Origin: Luteibacter sp. UNC138MFCol5.1
GTDB taxonomy: Bacteria > Pseudomonadota > Gammaproteobacteria > Xanthomonadales > Rhodanobacteraceae
Reading direction: 5' to 3'
Assembly (NCBI RefSeq): GCF_900110505.1
Contig: NZ_FODZ01000004.1
Coordinates: 392,892 to 456,891 of the forward strand
DNA length: 64,000 nucleotides
Positions 25,081 to 34,022 of this stretch are shown here, in pieces. A model generated the notes under the pieces. It saw only the letters and a list, made by a program, of their open reading frames with translations, had not been told where the DNA came from and did no database searches. The position numbers and the translations under genes are program-made. Numbering within the stretch: position 1 is the first letter of the stretch; each line of letters starts with the position of its first letter.

Positions 25081-27881
25081 CAGAACGCGTACTTCACGGT
25101 GACCAGCGTGGTCATGCCGGCATCGACGATGTCGGAATTGACCAGGCTGTTCTTGCCGATGTGCGACCAGTACGAGTACTGCTTCGTCAGGTTGCTGACC
25201 TGCAGGTCGACCTGGAAACCGTTGGTGAACTGGTAACCCGCGTGCAGGTCCACGCGGCGGATCGGCCGGATCCACAGGTCGTCCCACGGATCGTTCTGGT
25301 TGAGGAAGTCGTACGTGGAGAGGTAGGAACCGGTGTAGTGGTAACTCAGGTTGAGCGAGAACCCGTTCTTCTCGTAGAACAGCTCCGCGTTCGCCATGCG
25401 CTGCGGCGCCGCCTGCAGGCGCTCGTTGCCGAAGCCCTCGCGGCCGAGGTCGACCTTCGAGTTCTGCCGCGTCGCGTTGACGCTGAATCCCAGCCCGTCG
25501 AACGGTGCCGGCAGGTCCTGGAACTTCTGCCGCCAGGTCGCCTCGAGGCCATACACCTTGCCGTCCCCGCCGTTGGTCGGCGTCTTCGTCAGGATCGTTC
25601 CTTCGCCCGTGGTGTTCGGATTGGCCTGGCCGCCGCCGCTGTCGTAGATATAGTCGCGAAGCTTCTTGTAGTACCCGGACAACGACACGTAGCCGCCCCG
25701 CTCCGTCGTCCACTCCGCCGCGAGGTCCACGTTGGTGGACTTGATCGGGCTCAGGTTCGGGTTGCCGCGCGTGATGGTCGTCACGCCGTCCGACGTGTTG
25801 ATCTGCGATCCGCCGCCCAGCTGCACGAAGGCCGGCCGGGTATAGCTCTGGTAGATCGACGCGCGATAGACCACGTTGCCGCTGGGCCGGTAGTTGATGA
25901 ACAGGCTGCCGAGGGGCTCGTTGTAGATCGTCCGGTTGTTGGAGAAATAGCCGGGCAGTTCGTTGCCGGCGTCGTCCGTGGGCGTGGTCCAGAACGTGTT
26001 GTGGATCGACGTGTGCTCGAAGCGCACGCCCGGGATGATCTCGACGGGGCCTTCGTTGATCGTCGCCATGGCGTACGCCGCGCTCACCGCCTCGGTGCCC
26101 CGCATCGTATCGCAGTTGTAGTTGTTGAAATCGAGCGAGCCGCAGGTATCCAGGTCGGAAGGCAACACGTGCTGGTCGATCAGGGCCGCGACCGCCGCGC
26201 GACTCACGTCCGGCGTCCGCCAGTGGAACTTGTCCGGGAAGATCGACGAGTAGTAGCCCTTGAAGATGCCCAGATCGTCGAGCGTGGTCACGCCATCGTT
26301 GATGCCGCCCGTGGACCAGTCGCGGTTGGTGAACTTGCGCGAACTGTCGCTGTACTTCACGCCGAACTTCACCGACGACACGGGGCCATCCTCGAAGTCG
26401 TAGCGCAGGTCCAGCTTCGCGCCACCGCGCTTCTGGCCGGACCGGATGCGCGTGACCTCGCCGTAATCGTTGGCCCACATCGCCTGGACGTTGTTCACGG
26501 AATTCAGCAGGCCCGGCGTAAGCACGGGATACGGGAAGTGGCTGCTGCCATAGCGAAGCAGCGAGCTGCGGTCGTAGGCGAAGTTGTCCTGCGAGTACTT
26601 GTCCTCGCGACCGTCGATCTCGACGTGCTCGGGGCGGTCGTTGCGACCGAAGCTCCAGAACACGTTCGGGGAGATCGTCCAGCCACCGGCCGTCTTGTCG
26701 GCCCCGAACTGGAAGGTGGCCAGGTCGGCCCGCTCGGGGTTGGTCTCGAACCAGAAGCGGTTCGCGATGCGGCCGATGTTCGGCGTGTAAACGCCCGGCG
26801 TCGCGGTCGGCACGTAGGTCACATCGGACGGCAGCAGCTGGTTGTACGTCGTGTTCTGCTCGGTGAGCGCATACGCGTAGGTCATCTTCGCGTAGGCCTT
26901 CAACGTGGGATCGACGTTCCAGTCGAACGAAATGTTGCCGCCGTAACGGCGCTCGAAGCCGGCGGCGATACCGACGTTCGTGCCGAGGCTCGTCAGGTTG
27001 CGCGCCGGATCGTATCCCGGTGCGTTGTCGCCTTCCGCCGTCGCGTGCAGGAAGGCCCAGGAGCCGTCGTTCGACGCGCTCTCGGCGGCGCCGATCTCGC
27101 TGTTGGTGATGTTGCGGTAATCGTAATAGCCGCTGACATAGACGCCGAACTGCTTCTCGGCACCGAACTTGCCCTGCAGCTCGCCGGCGAGGCCGCCACC
27201 GAGCCCGCTGCCACCGTAATCGCGCGCGCGGCTCTCGGAGCGACCGCTGGCCGTCACGCTGCCGCTGAAATCCTTCTTGAAGTCGAAGGCGCTCGGCGTA
27301 CGGAAGTCGATCGTGCCACCGATCGCGTCGCCATCCATGTCGGCGATGGCGGTCTTGTTGAGCACGATGGTCTGCAGGCCCGAGGGCGGCAGCAGGCTCA
27401 GCTGCACGCTGCGGCTGTACGGCATGCCCTGGGCGATGTTCGAACCGTTGATCAGGTTCACGTTGTACTCGGACGGCAGACCGCGCACCGACGCGAACAT
27501 GCCTTCGCCGCGTGCCGCGCCATCGATGCCGCCGAAATAGGCCGTGCCGGTGGTCGTCACGTTGACGCCGGACATGAGACCGAGCGCTTCCGCGACGTTG
27601 TGCACGGCGGTGCGCTGAAGGTCGCTGGCCGAGAGCACCTCGACGGTGTTGACCGAATCCATGCGCATGTTCGTCGCGTCGTAGCGGTTCGCCACCACGC
27701 TGAGCGCCTTCATCTGCACGGCTTTCTCCGGCTTCGCCGGCGCGCCCTTGTCGTTGTCCTGCGCGGTGCCCGACGCTGCCGGTTGCGCCTGTTGCGCCCA
27801 GACCGGTAAGGCGACGGACCCAAGAACGGCGCAGAGCGCCACCACGAGCGATTTCCTGTTCGGACGATGAATGTTACGCAC
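25080..27881 (-). CDS. TonB-dependent outer-membrane receptor
   Basis: This 933-aa receptor has a signal peptide (LVVALCAVLGSVALPVWAQ), an energy-coupling segment MKALSVVANRYDATN, a plug domain (about 75-200) and a C-terminal 22-strand barrel ending in the aromatic VKYAF. I chose the GTG at 27881, which gives a normal signal peptide and has a G-rich site upstream. It is the first gene of the operon with the APC permease, PfkB kinase and GH4 glycosidase, so it probably imports the glycoside that they process. It is divergent from another TonB receptor. Confidence 0.88.
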   Translation of the reverse strand: MRNIHRPNRKSLVVALCAVLGSVALPVWAQQAQPAASGTAQDNDKGAPAKPEKAVQMKALSVVANRYDATNMRMDSVNTVEVLSASDLQRTAVHNVAEALGLMSGVNVTTTGTAYFGGIDGAARGEGMFASVRGLPSEYNVNLINGSNIAQGMPYSRSVQLSLLPPSGLQTIVLNKTAIADMDGDAIGGTIDFRTPSAFDFKKDFSGSVTASGRSESRARDYGGSGLGGGLAGELQGKFGAEKQFGVYVSGYYDYRNITNSEIGAAESASNDGSWAFLHATAEGDNAPGYDPARNLTSLGTNVGIAAGFERRYGGNISFDWNVDPTLKAYAKMTYAYALTEQNTTYNQLLPSDVTYVPTATPGVYTPNIGRIANRFWFETNPERADLATFQFGADKTAGGWTISPNVFWSFGRNDRPEHVEIDGREDKYSQDNFAYDRSSLLRYGSSHFPYPVLTPGLLNSVNNVQAMWANDYGEVTRIRSGQKRGGAKLDLRYDFEDGPVSSVKFGVKYSDSSRKFTNRDWSTGGINDGVTTLDDLGIFKGYYSSIFPDKFHWRTPDVSRAAVAALIDQHVLPSDLDTCGSLDFNNYNCDTMRGTEAVSAAYAMATINEGPVEIIPGVRFEHTSIHNTFWTTPTDDAGNELPGYFSNNRTIYNEPLGSLFINYRPSGNVVYRASIYQSYTRPAFVQLGGGSQINTSDGVTTITRGNPNLSPIKSTNVDLAAEWTTERGGYVSLSGYYKKLRDYIYDSGGGQANPNTTGEGTILTKTPTNGGDGKVYGLEATWRQKFQDLPAPFDGLGFSVNATRQNSKVDLGREGFGNERLQAAPQRMANAELFYEKNGFSLNLSYHYTGSYLSTYDFLNQNDPWDDLWIRPIRRVDLHAGYQFTNGFQVDLQVSNLTKQYSYWSHIGKNSLVNSDIVDAGMTTLVTVKYAF

Positions 27882-28071
27882 GATGCACCCCACCCCAAAA
27901 AAAGCGTACGAGAAACCGATCGCGCGGCCCCTCGCCACGCGACGCGTCACTGGCTGCGACCAGCGGGTTCGCGTGCGCGTACGGTCACGCGATGCCCGGC
28001 GCGCGCAGGCATGCGGGCGCACGAAGGCATGACGTCAGGACGCGTCGAACGTGCCGATCAGCCGGATTGGA

Positions 28072-28242
28072 TCAGTGCGCGAGGATCGGGGGCGAGTAGC
28101 CGGCGACGCACTTGCCGCGCGAACGCAGCGCGCTGAGCTTCGCGCGCGCGAGGATCGGCTGGCCATCGGCCCGGACAAGCGGAAACGAGCGTTCCGCGAG
28201 GACGCAGCGGGAGTTCGCTTGATTGGAATTGAGGCGACGCAT
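28072..28242 (-). CDS. Possible 56-aa small protein
   Basis: The frame from ATG 28242 encodes 56 residues, including CVLAERSFPLVRADGQPILA, with credible composition and two Cys. The ribosome-binding site is weak. It lies 190 bp upstream of the leftward receptor and is co-directional with it, so it could be a leader peptide. No family is recognised. Confidence 0.3.
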   Translation of the reverse strand: MRRLNSNQANSRCVLAERSFPLVRADGQPILARAKLSALRSRGKCVAGYSPPILAH

Positions 28243-28281
28243 CGAGGCTGTCCCGTCATTCACTTCGCGAGCTGCGCGTGC

Positions 28282-28306
28282 TCGCGCATGCCCCATGCAT
28301 GCGCGA
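28282..28306. promoter_or_regulatory. Inverted repeat between divergent receptor genes
   Basis: TCGCGCATGC and GCATGCGCGA are perfect 10-bp arms around CCCAT. The element is ten bases upstream of a possible -10 box (TATAGC) for the rightward receptor. This is the layout of a repressor or activator site, but the protein is unknown. Confidence 0.45.
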
Positions 28307-28516
28307 TGGAGCAAGGTATAGCGCACGGTAAAAAATGCGTCAACGGCCAGATTTGCATAGGCGATCGGGTGCTGCATCGCGTCATGCGAGCGAGGGCGCC
28401 GCGGCGAGGTCACGATGCTGCGTCGCCAGATGACATGCGCGGGCCGCTCACCCATCCTGCGCCACCGCGACGTCAGGGGTGGGTCGCGATCTCTTACGAA
28501 CGCAGGGAATGAACGG

Positions 28517-31420
28517 ATGATTCGTCTTCGCTCGACGCACGGCGCGGCCGTGCTGGCTTCTCGTCCGCGCGCGCTCGCCAGCGCCTGCGCCCTCGCCCTT
28601 CTGCTCGGCACGAGCGCCTCCGCGGTGGCGCAACAACAGGCACAGAATCGGCAAGAGAATGCCACTCCGGCACCGCCGGCCGCTCCCGCGAAGGAGAAGA
28701 AGCGCGTGGATCCCGATGCCGCCAGCAACCTCGACGCGATCGTCGTCACCGGCATCCAGGGCAGCATCCAGAATTCGATCAAGGCCAAGCAGAACTCCGA
28801 CAACATCATCGAGGCCATCTCGGCGGAAGACATCGGCAAGCTGCCCGACAGCAGCATCGCGGAAAGCCTCGCGCGCGTCTCGGGCCTCGCGACGCAGCGT
28901 GTCGGCGGACGCGCGAACCAGATATCGATCCGCGGGTTCTCGCCCGACTTCGCCGGCACCACGCTCAACGGTCGCGAGCAGGCGACCATCGGCGAGAACC
29001 GCGGCGTCGACTTCGACCAGTACCCGTCGGAACTCATCAGCGGCGCGGCGATCTACAAGACGCCCGACGCCACGCTCATCGGCCAGGGCCTGTCGGGCAC
29101 CGTCGACCTGCACACGATCAAGCCGCTCGATCTGCCGAAACGCGCGTTCGCGGCGAACCTGCGCGGCGAGAACACGTCCAACGGCAGCCTCAACCACGGC
29201 AGCGGGGTCGGCGACACCGGCCACCGGGCAAGCGCGTCGTACATCGACCAGTTCTTCGACCACACGCTCGGTCTCGCCGTCGGCTTCGCGCAGCTCGACT
29301 CGCCCGTGCAGGAGAAGCAGTACGAGGCCTGGTGGTGGAGCCTGAACAACGGCCCGGACGGCGCCGAAGGACGCTGGGGCGCCCCACGTACCCCCGGCCT
29401 CCCCGACGGCGTGCTCTCGCAGGAGGGCATGCAGCTGCGCGCGAAGTCCGAGCACCAGGTGCGCAACGGCCTGATGACGGTGCTGGAATGGGCGCCCGAC
29501 GATCACTACCACTCGACGCTCGACCTGTATTACTCGACGTTCGACCAGAAGTCGTACCTCAACGGTGCGCAGTGGTCGAGCAGCCCCTACGACAACGTCT
29601 CGTATTCGAACGTGGGCTACGTACCGGCGCTGCCCTACCCCATCGTGACCACCGGCCACATCGACGGCCTGAAGTCGGTGCTGCAGAACGACTATACGAA
29701 GGAGCGCGACACGCTCTTCTCCGCGGGATGGAACAACCAGTACGATTTCGGCAACGGCTGGCTCGTGACGGCCGACGCCTCGTATTCGAGCGCGAAGCGG
29801 CGCCTGCACGACGCTTATCTCTTCGCCGGCCTGCCGGGCCAGGCGACGTCGTCGACGGATTTCGCGACGCCGGAGCACGAGGGCTTTCCGGACTTCCGTC
29901 CCGGCGTGAATTTCGCGGATCCGGCGCGCATCTTCTTCACCGACCCGAACAACTACGGCTACAACGGACGCGAGGAGTTCGACCGGCAGAAGGACACCAT
30001 CAAGGCGTTCCGGCTCGAGGTCACCCATCCCGTGGGCTGGATCTTCAGCGACGCGACCCTGGGCGTGAACTATTCCGACCGGCGCAAGACGAAGGAGGCG
30101 GACGTCTTCTTCGCCTGGCTCAACGGCAACGGCTCGACCGCCGACGACTACGACCCCGGTTTCGCCGCGCCCATCGATCCATCCGCGCTCAGCGGTTCGA
30201 CCGATCTCAGTTACGGCGGCATTCCCGGCATCGTCAACTACGATGTCCTGCGCGTGCTGCGCAGCCAGTTTTACCTCACCCAGCGCAATGGCCAGGCCGA
30301 CTGGAGCCGCAACTACACGGTGCGCGAGAAGGTGCCGGTCGCGTACCTGAAGTTCAACATCGACACGCACCTGGGCGACATACCCCTGCGCGGTAACGTG
30401 GGCGTGCAGGCGGTACGCACGGATCAGTCGTCGGAGGCGCTGCAGACCAACGGCGATACCCTGGTCGGCAGGATCACCGGTGGCACGCGTTACACGAAGG
30501 TGCTGCCGAGCCTGAACCTGGCGGCGGAGATCGCGGACAAGCAGTACCTGCGCTTCGGGCTCGCCAAGACCATGGCACGTGGACGCATCGACGACGAAAA
30601 GGTCGCGACCTCGGCGGGCGTCGGACTCGTCAACGACGGACCCGCGGCCGGCCAGGTGCTGTGGTCAGGAAGCGGCGGCAATCCGAAGCTGAAGCCGTAC
30701 ATCGCCGTCGGTGCCGATCTGTCGTGGGAGAAGTACTTCGGCACGTCGAGCTACGCCGCCGTGGCCGTCTTCAACAAGAACCTGTTGAACTACATCTACA
30801 ACGAGACGACGCTCGATTACGACTTCTCGCGCTACATCAACGACAACCCCACGCTGACGCCCACCAGCACCATCGGTTCGTTCACGCGCCCCGAGAACGG
30901 CACGGGCGGCAAGATGCAGGGCATCGAACTCTCCGGCGCACTGGAAGGTGCCCTGGTGACACCGGCACTGGACGGTTTCGGCGCGCAGGCGAACTTCTCG
31001 CTGACCAACAGCACGCTGCCGGTCAGCGCGGTATCGAGCATTCCCGGTAGCCCGTCCACCCTGCCCGGTCTGTCGCGCAAGGTGGCGAACCTCGCGTTGT
31101 ATTACGAGAAGCATGGCTGGTCGGTGCGCATCGCCGAGCGTTATCGTTCGGCGTTCACCGGCGAGGCGGTCGCGCTGTTCGATCAGCTCGGCTACACGCA
31201 GGTGCTGGCCGACAAGCAGACGGACTTCCAGCTGGGCTACGCGTTCGAGCATGGCACGTGGAACGGCCTGTCGATCCTGCTGCAGGTGAACAACCTGACC
31301 AACTCGCCGATGAAGACGCAACAGATCGCCGCGCTGCCGAACGACGTCAAGGTGGCGCGCCCGCTGAAATACGACACCTACGGACGGACGGTGCTCTTCG
31401 GCATCAATTACAAGCTGTGA
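28517..31420 (+). CDS. TonB-dependent receptor, Xanthomonas/Caulobacter-type family
   Basis: The 967-aa outer-membrane receptor has a signal peptide (about residues 1-39, ending SAVAQQQ), a Gln/Pro/Lys-rich linker, a TonB-box-like LDAIVVTG, and the plug stretch NIIEAISAEDIGKLPD. IRGFSPDFAGTTLNGRE is typical of the large TonB family seen in Xanthomonas and Caulobacter that imports oligosaccharides and other nutrients. The barrel ends in INYKL. The ATG at 28517 is the only good start; an ATG eight bases earlier stops at once. The ligand is unknown; no catabolic genes follow. Confidence 0.88.
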   Translation: MIRLRSTHGAAVLASRPRALASACALALLLGTSASAVAQQQAQNRQENATPAPPAAPAKEKKRVDPDAASNLDAIVVTGIQGSIQNSIKAKQNSDNIIEAISAEDIGKLPDSSIAESLARVSGLATQRVGGRANQISIRGFSPDFAGTTLNGREQATIGENRGVDFDQYPSELISGAAIYKTPDATLIGQGLSGTVDLHTIKPLDLPKRAFAANLRGENTSNGSLNHGSGVGDTGHRASASYIDQFFDHTLGLAVGFAQLDSPVQEKQYEAWWWSLNNGPDGAEGRWGAPRTPGLPDGVLSQEGMQLRAKSEHQVRNGLMTVLEWAPDDHYHSTLDLYYSTFDQKSYLNGAQWSSSPYDNVSYSNVGYVPALPYPIVTTGHIDGLKSVLQNDYTKERDTLFSAGWNNQYDFGNGWLVTADASYSSAKRRLHDAYLFAGLPGQATSSTDFATPEHEGFPDFRPGVNFADPARIFFTDPNNYGYNGREEFDRQKDTIKAFRLEVTHPVGWIFSDATLGVNYSDRRKTKEADVFFAWLNGNGSTADDYDPGFAAPIDPSALSGSTDLSYGGIPGIVNYDVLRVLRSQFYLTQRNGQADWSRNYTVREKVPVAYLKFNIDTHLGDIPLRGNVGVQAVRTDQSSEALQTNGDTLVGRITGGTRYTKVLPSLNLAAEIADKQYLRFGLAKTMARGRIDDEKVATSAGVGLVNDGPAAGQVLWSGSGGNPKLKPYIAVGADLSWEKYFGTSSYAAVAVFNKNLLNYIYNETTLDYDFSRYINDNPTLTPTSTIGSFTRPENGTGGKMQGIELSGALEGALVTPALDGFGAQANFSLTNSTLPVSAVSSIPGSPSTLPGLSRKVANLALYYEKHGWSVRIAERYRSAFTGEAVALFDQLGYTQVLADKQTDFQLGYAFEHGTWNGLSILLQVNNLTNSPMKTQQIAALPNDVKVARPLKYDTYGRTVLFGINYKL

Positions 31421-31430
31421 CGTCGCAGTG

Positions 31431-31647
31431 ATCGCGGCCAGGTCCGCTCCAACGGTACGACGCGCTGTTGGAGCGCACCTGGGCGCGATAGGGGTCTTGC
31501 CGCGAGCACCCATCGCGGCCAGGTCCGCTCCAACAGCGCGATAGTTTGGGGTCTTGCTACGAGCACCCATCGCGGCCAGGTCCGCTCCAACAGCGCGATA
31601 GTTTGGACCTCGTCGCGAGCACCCATCGCGGCCAGGTCCGCCCCTAC
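31431..31647. repeat. Array of REP-like repeats
   Basis: Five copies of a 23-bp element (core GCGGCCAGGTCCGCTCC) occur at 31431, 31467 (inverted, with mismatches), 31512, 31569 and 31625. The last three repeat tandemly with 56-57 bp periods that include shared flanks (GAGCACCCATCGCGG). The final copy ends with GTAG on the minus strand. The same core forms the inverted pair at 38879-38976. It fills the gap between a TonB receptor gene and a convergent AraC-type regulator gene. Confidence 0.75.
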
Positions 31648-31655
31648 GGGGAGCG

Positions 31656-32594
31656 TCAGGTCGCCTCGACCGGCGGTGGGTGCAGGTGGTCGCGTCGATA
31701 GCGCGCGGGGGTGACGCCCATCACGCGCACGAAGGCCTTCCCGAACGCCGATTCGGAACGGTAACCGACACGATCGGCGACCGCGCCGGCCGTGAGGTCG
31801 CCCCGGCGTAGCAGGTCGCCTGCCAGGTGCATGCGCAGCAGCGTCAGCACCTCGTGCGGTGCGATGCGTCCCCGTGCCTCGAAGTGACGTGCGAAGGTCG
31901 CGCGCGACATCGCCGCCTCACGCGCCAGCGTCTCGACCGTCCATTCGCGCGCGGGATCGCGCAGCATGGCGAGCACCGCGCGGCCAAGACGGGCGTCGCC
32001 CAGCAGCGACAACAACGAAGGGGGCAACTGCCCTTCGCGCAGCTGCGCGCGCAGCGCGAATACCAGCAACGTGCGGCTGAGCGACGTGACCACCGCGAGG
32101 GCGCCCGGCTCCATCCGTTCCACCTCGCTGCGGAACATCGCGACCACCGCATCCAGCGCCGCGGCGCCATGCTGCTCGGAGACCTTGACGTGAAGGACGT
32201 CCGGCAGCGCATCGAACGCCAGTCGCGCGGCATCCGGCGCGAACGTGAAGCGACCGCACAGCAGGTCGAGGTCCGCGGGACCGAGCGTGTTGCGCTTGAT
32301 GTCGAGCGGTCCCTGTCGATCCACGTGCACCGGCACCGCCGCCGAACGCGGGCCACCGTCATGGACGCGATGCGACGTGCCCCGCGGCAGCACGATGAGG
32401 TCGCCCGCGGACATCGGCACCATGACGCGTCCCGGGAGCTCCATGATGCCCTCGCCCGAAAGCACGAGATGGAACGGCGCCTCGCCCGCGAGTGCGATGT
32501 CGTGTTCGACACTGAAGCCGCCGGCGAGATAGCAGCGGACGTCCAGCACCCCCTGCACGTTCGCCAGGTCGAGAAGTCGGGTCAGGGCATCCAT
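31656..32594 (-). CDS. rclR: AraC-family regulator of RclR type
   Basis: This 312-aa regulator has an N-terminal cupin domain (about 1-120, with LPRGTSHRVHD) and a C-terminal AraC double helix-turn-helix (MSRATFARHFEARG and VGYRSESAFGKAFVRVMG). The N-terminus MDALTRLL and Cys at position 21 match RclR, the hypochlorite-sensing activator of E. coli. A second Cys, C113 in LLCGRF, appears to match the other redox Cys but follows an insertion of about 24 residues. The divergent gene is an RclC homolog, which strongly supports the assignment. An inverted repeat lies between the two genes. Confidence 0.75.
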   Translation of the reverse strand: MDALTRLLDLANVQGVLDVRCYLAGGFSVEHDIALAGEAPFHLVLSGEGIMELPGRVMVPMSAGDLIVLPRGTSHRVHDGGPRSAAVPVHVDRQGPLDIKRNTLGPADLDLLCGRFTFAPDAARLAFDALPDVLHVKVSEQHGAAALDAVVAMFRSEVERMEPGALAVVTSLSRTLLVFALRAQLREGQLPPSLLSLLGDARLGRAVLAMLRDPAREWTVETLAREAAMSRATFARHFEARGRIAPHEVLTLLRMHLAGDLLRRGDLTAGAVADRVGYRSESAFGKAFVRVMGVTPARYRRDHLHPPPVEAT

Positions 32595-32614
32595 GAGACG
32601 ATCGCGCCAGTCAT

Positions 32615-32641
32615 TGAGAGATACGAGTATTCATCCTCTCA
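32615..32641. promoter_or_regulatory. Inverted repeat in the rclR/rclC intergenic region
   Basis: TGAGAG and CTCTCA are separated by 15 bases, 21 bp upstream of the regulator start and 68 bp upstream of the RclC-like start. The spacing suits a dimeric AraC-type activator, but the arms are short. Confidence 0.3.
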
Positions 32642-32709
32642 TTCCCCAGAGCAACACTATGCGGGTCGCGTCCACCTTCCCCCGGACGCCTTGCTCTGGA
32701 GCTTTCCTC

Positions 32710-33288
32710 ATGAACACCCGTTTCCGCCAGGCCCTCGGCCTCTTCGCCCGCACCGAACGCGTCGGCCCGAACCTGATGCGCCTCGCCATCGCCATCGTCT
32801 TCATCTGGATCGGCCTGCTGAAGTTCGTCCCCTACGAGGCGGACAGCATCACGCCGTTCGTGGCGAACAGCCCGGTGATGTCGTTCTTCTACAACCACCC
32901 CACCGAGTACAAGGCGCACCTGACCCACGAGGGCCAGCTGGTGCCGGAACAACGCGAATGGCAGACGGCGAACAACACCTACGGTTTCTCGACCGGCCTG
33001 GGCATCGTGGAACTGACCATCGCCGCGCTCGTCCTCGCCTATCCCTTGTCGAAGAAGCTTGGCCTCCTCGGCGCCTTCCTTTCCTTCGGCACGACGCTGG
33101 TCACGCTCTCGTTCCTGGTCACGACACCGGAGGCGTGGGTGGCTGCGCTCGGTGACGCGCAGCACGGCTTCCCGTACCTCTCCGGCGCCGGACGACTGGT
33201 GCTCAAGGACACCATGATGCTGGCCGGTTCCTGGGTGATCGGCGTCGACGCCGCCAAGGCGATCCTCGCGGAGAATCAGAAGCGGTAA
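32710..33288 (+). CDS. rclC: RclC/YkgB-family (DUF417) membrane protein
   Basis: The 192-aa inner-membrane protein has four hydrophobic segments and the DUF417 pattern IVFIWIGLLKFVPYEADSIT with PVMSF, and a later VLKDTMMLAGSW. In E. coli RclC helps survival of reactive chlorine species under RclR control; its activity is unknown. The ATG at 32710 is preceded by GGAG. RclA and RclB homologs are not present nearby. The 3' end overlaps the convergent ompW-like gene by 13 bp. Confidence 0.85.
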   Translation: MNTRFRQALGLFARTERVGPNLMRLAIAIVFIWIGLLKFVPYEADSITPFVANSPVMSFFYNHPTEYKAHLTHEGQLVPEQREWQTANNTYGFSTGLGIVELTIAALVLAYPLSKKLGLLGAFLSFGTTLVTLSFLVTTPEAWVAALGDAQHGFPYLSGAGRLVLKDTMMLAGSWVIGVDAAKAILAENQKR

Positions 33289-33887
33289 CCCACGCTCGCT
33301 CCATAAACCCAGGGGTCGATGTGGGCGGTGCCGACCCGGGCGCCGCCCACTTTCACGCGACTGTCGATATCCATGTAGCGGACGTCGACGGTCGCGACCC
33401 AGCGCGGCGCGAGGGCGATGTCGACACCGGCATGCCATGCGAGGCCCCAGCTGTCCCCCAGATCCACGTCGGCGCCCTGCAGCGGGCCCCGGCCCTTGGC
33501 GTCGAAGAAATGCGTGTAGTTGACGCCGGCACCCACGAATGGCGTGACGGCGGCATGCGGCAGGAACCGATAGTTCACGCCGACCACGGGCGGAAGCTGT
33601 TTGACGCGCACCGCGCGCGAACCGGCGAGGCTCACGTCGTGGCGGAACGGGAGCGCCGCCAGCGCTTCGACGCTCCATGCGTCGCTCCATCGGTACTCGA
33701 TGCTGAACGTCGGCCGCGTGCTGCTGTCGACGCTGGCATGGATGCCCGCGAGGCGGCCGGTGTGGGAGGTGGGATCGACGACATGGGCGCCGACGTGAAC
33801 GATCCATGGCGAGTCGACCGTGGCGGCGAATGCGGTCGGTGCCGCCGCGCAGGCGATGCCCGCAGCCAGAAGCATGAGGTGACGCAC
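33276..33887 (-). CDS. OmpW-family outer-membrane protein
   Basis: This 203-aa protein has a signal peptide (about residues 1-21, AFAATV) and an eight-stranded beta-barrel of the OmpW family. Marks are WIVHVGAHVVDP, the TFSIEYRWSDAWSVEALAALPF stretch (seen as separate strands), and the C-terminal GASVGYRF ending in Phe. OmpW proteins form narrow hydrophobic channels and often respond to oxidative stress, which fits its place beside an RclR/RclC pair. The start is GTG with AAGGAG seven bases upstream. Confidence 0.85.
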   Translation of the reverse strand: MRHLMLLAAGIACAAAPTAFAATVDSPWIVHVGAHVVDPTSHTGRLAGIHASVDSSTRPTFSIEYRWSDAWSVEALAALPFRHDVSLAGSRAVRVKQLPPVVGVNYRFLPHAAVTPFVGAGVNYTHFFDAKGRGPLQGADVDLGDSWGLAWHAGVDIALAPRWVATVDVRYMDIDSRVKVGGARVGTAHIDPWVYGASVGYRF

Positions 33888-34022
33888 GATGATTCTCCTT
33901 CGATGACGTTGGCGTCACCGTAGCGATCGCGCGTCGATCGAAGGGGAAATGTCGGTGGGCTGCGACGTCGTGCCCATGCCTCGGTGGGAGCGCGTCATCG
34001 CGATCCCACCGAGGCGACGCAT

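Larger units (their letters stand above)
27882..28516. other. Divergent region between two TonB receptor genes
   Basis: This 635-bp region must hold the promoters of both receptors. It contains a 25-bp inverted repeat (28282-28306) followed by a TATAGC box near 28317, and a possible small minus-strand gene (28072-28242). No regulator gene lies inside. Nothing else with good coding character is visible. Confidence 0.5.

Noticed and set aside
23713-26478. A 921-aa reading of the permease gene with a long N-terminal extension.
   Set aside because: The extension is an out-of-frame shadow of the TonB receptor gene; the real start is the ATG at 25080.
31408-31626. 72-aa frame across the REP array.
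   Set aside because: It is made of the repeat itself (repeated ALLERTWPRW) and has no start signal; not a gene.
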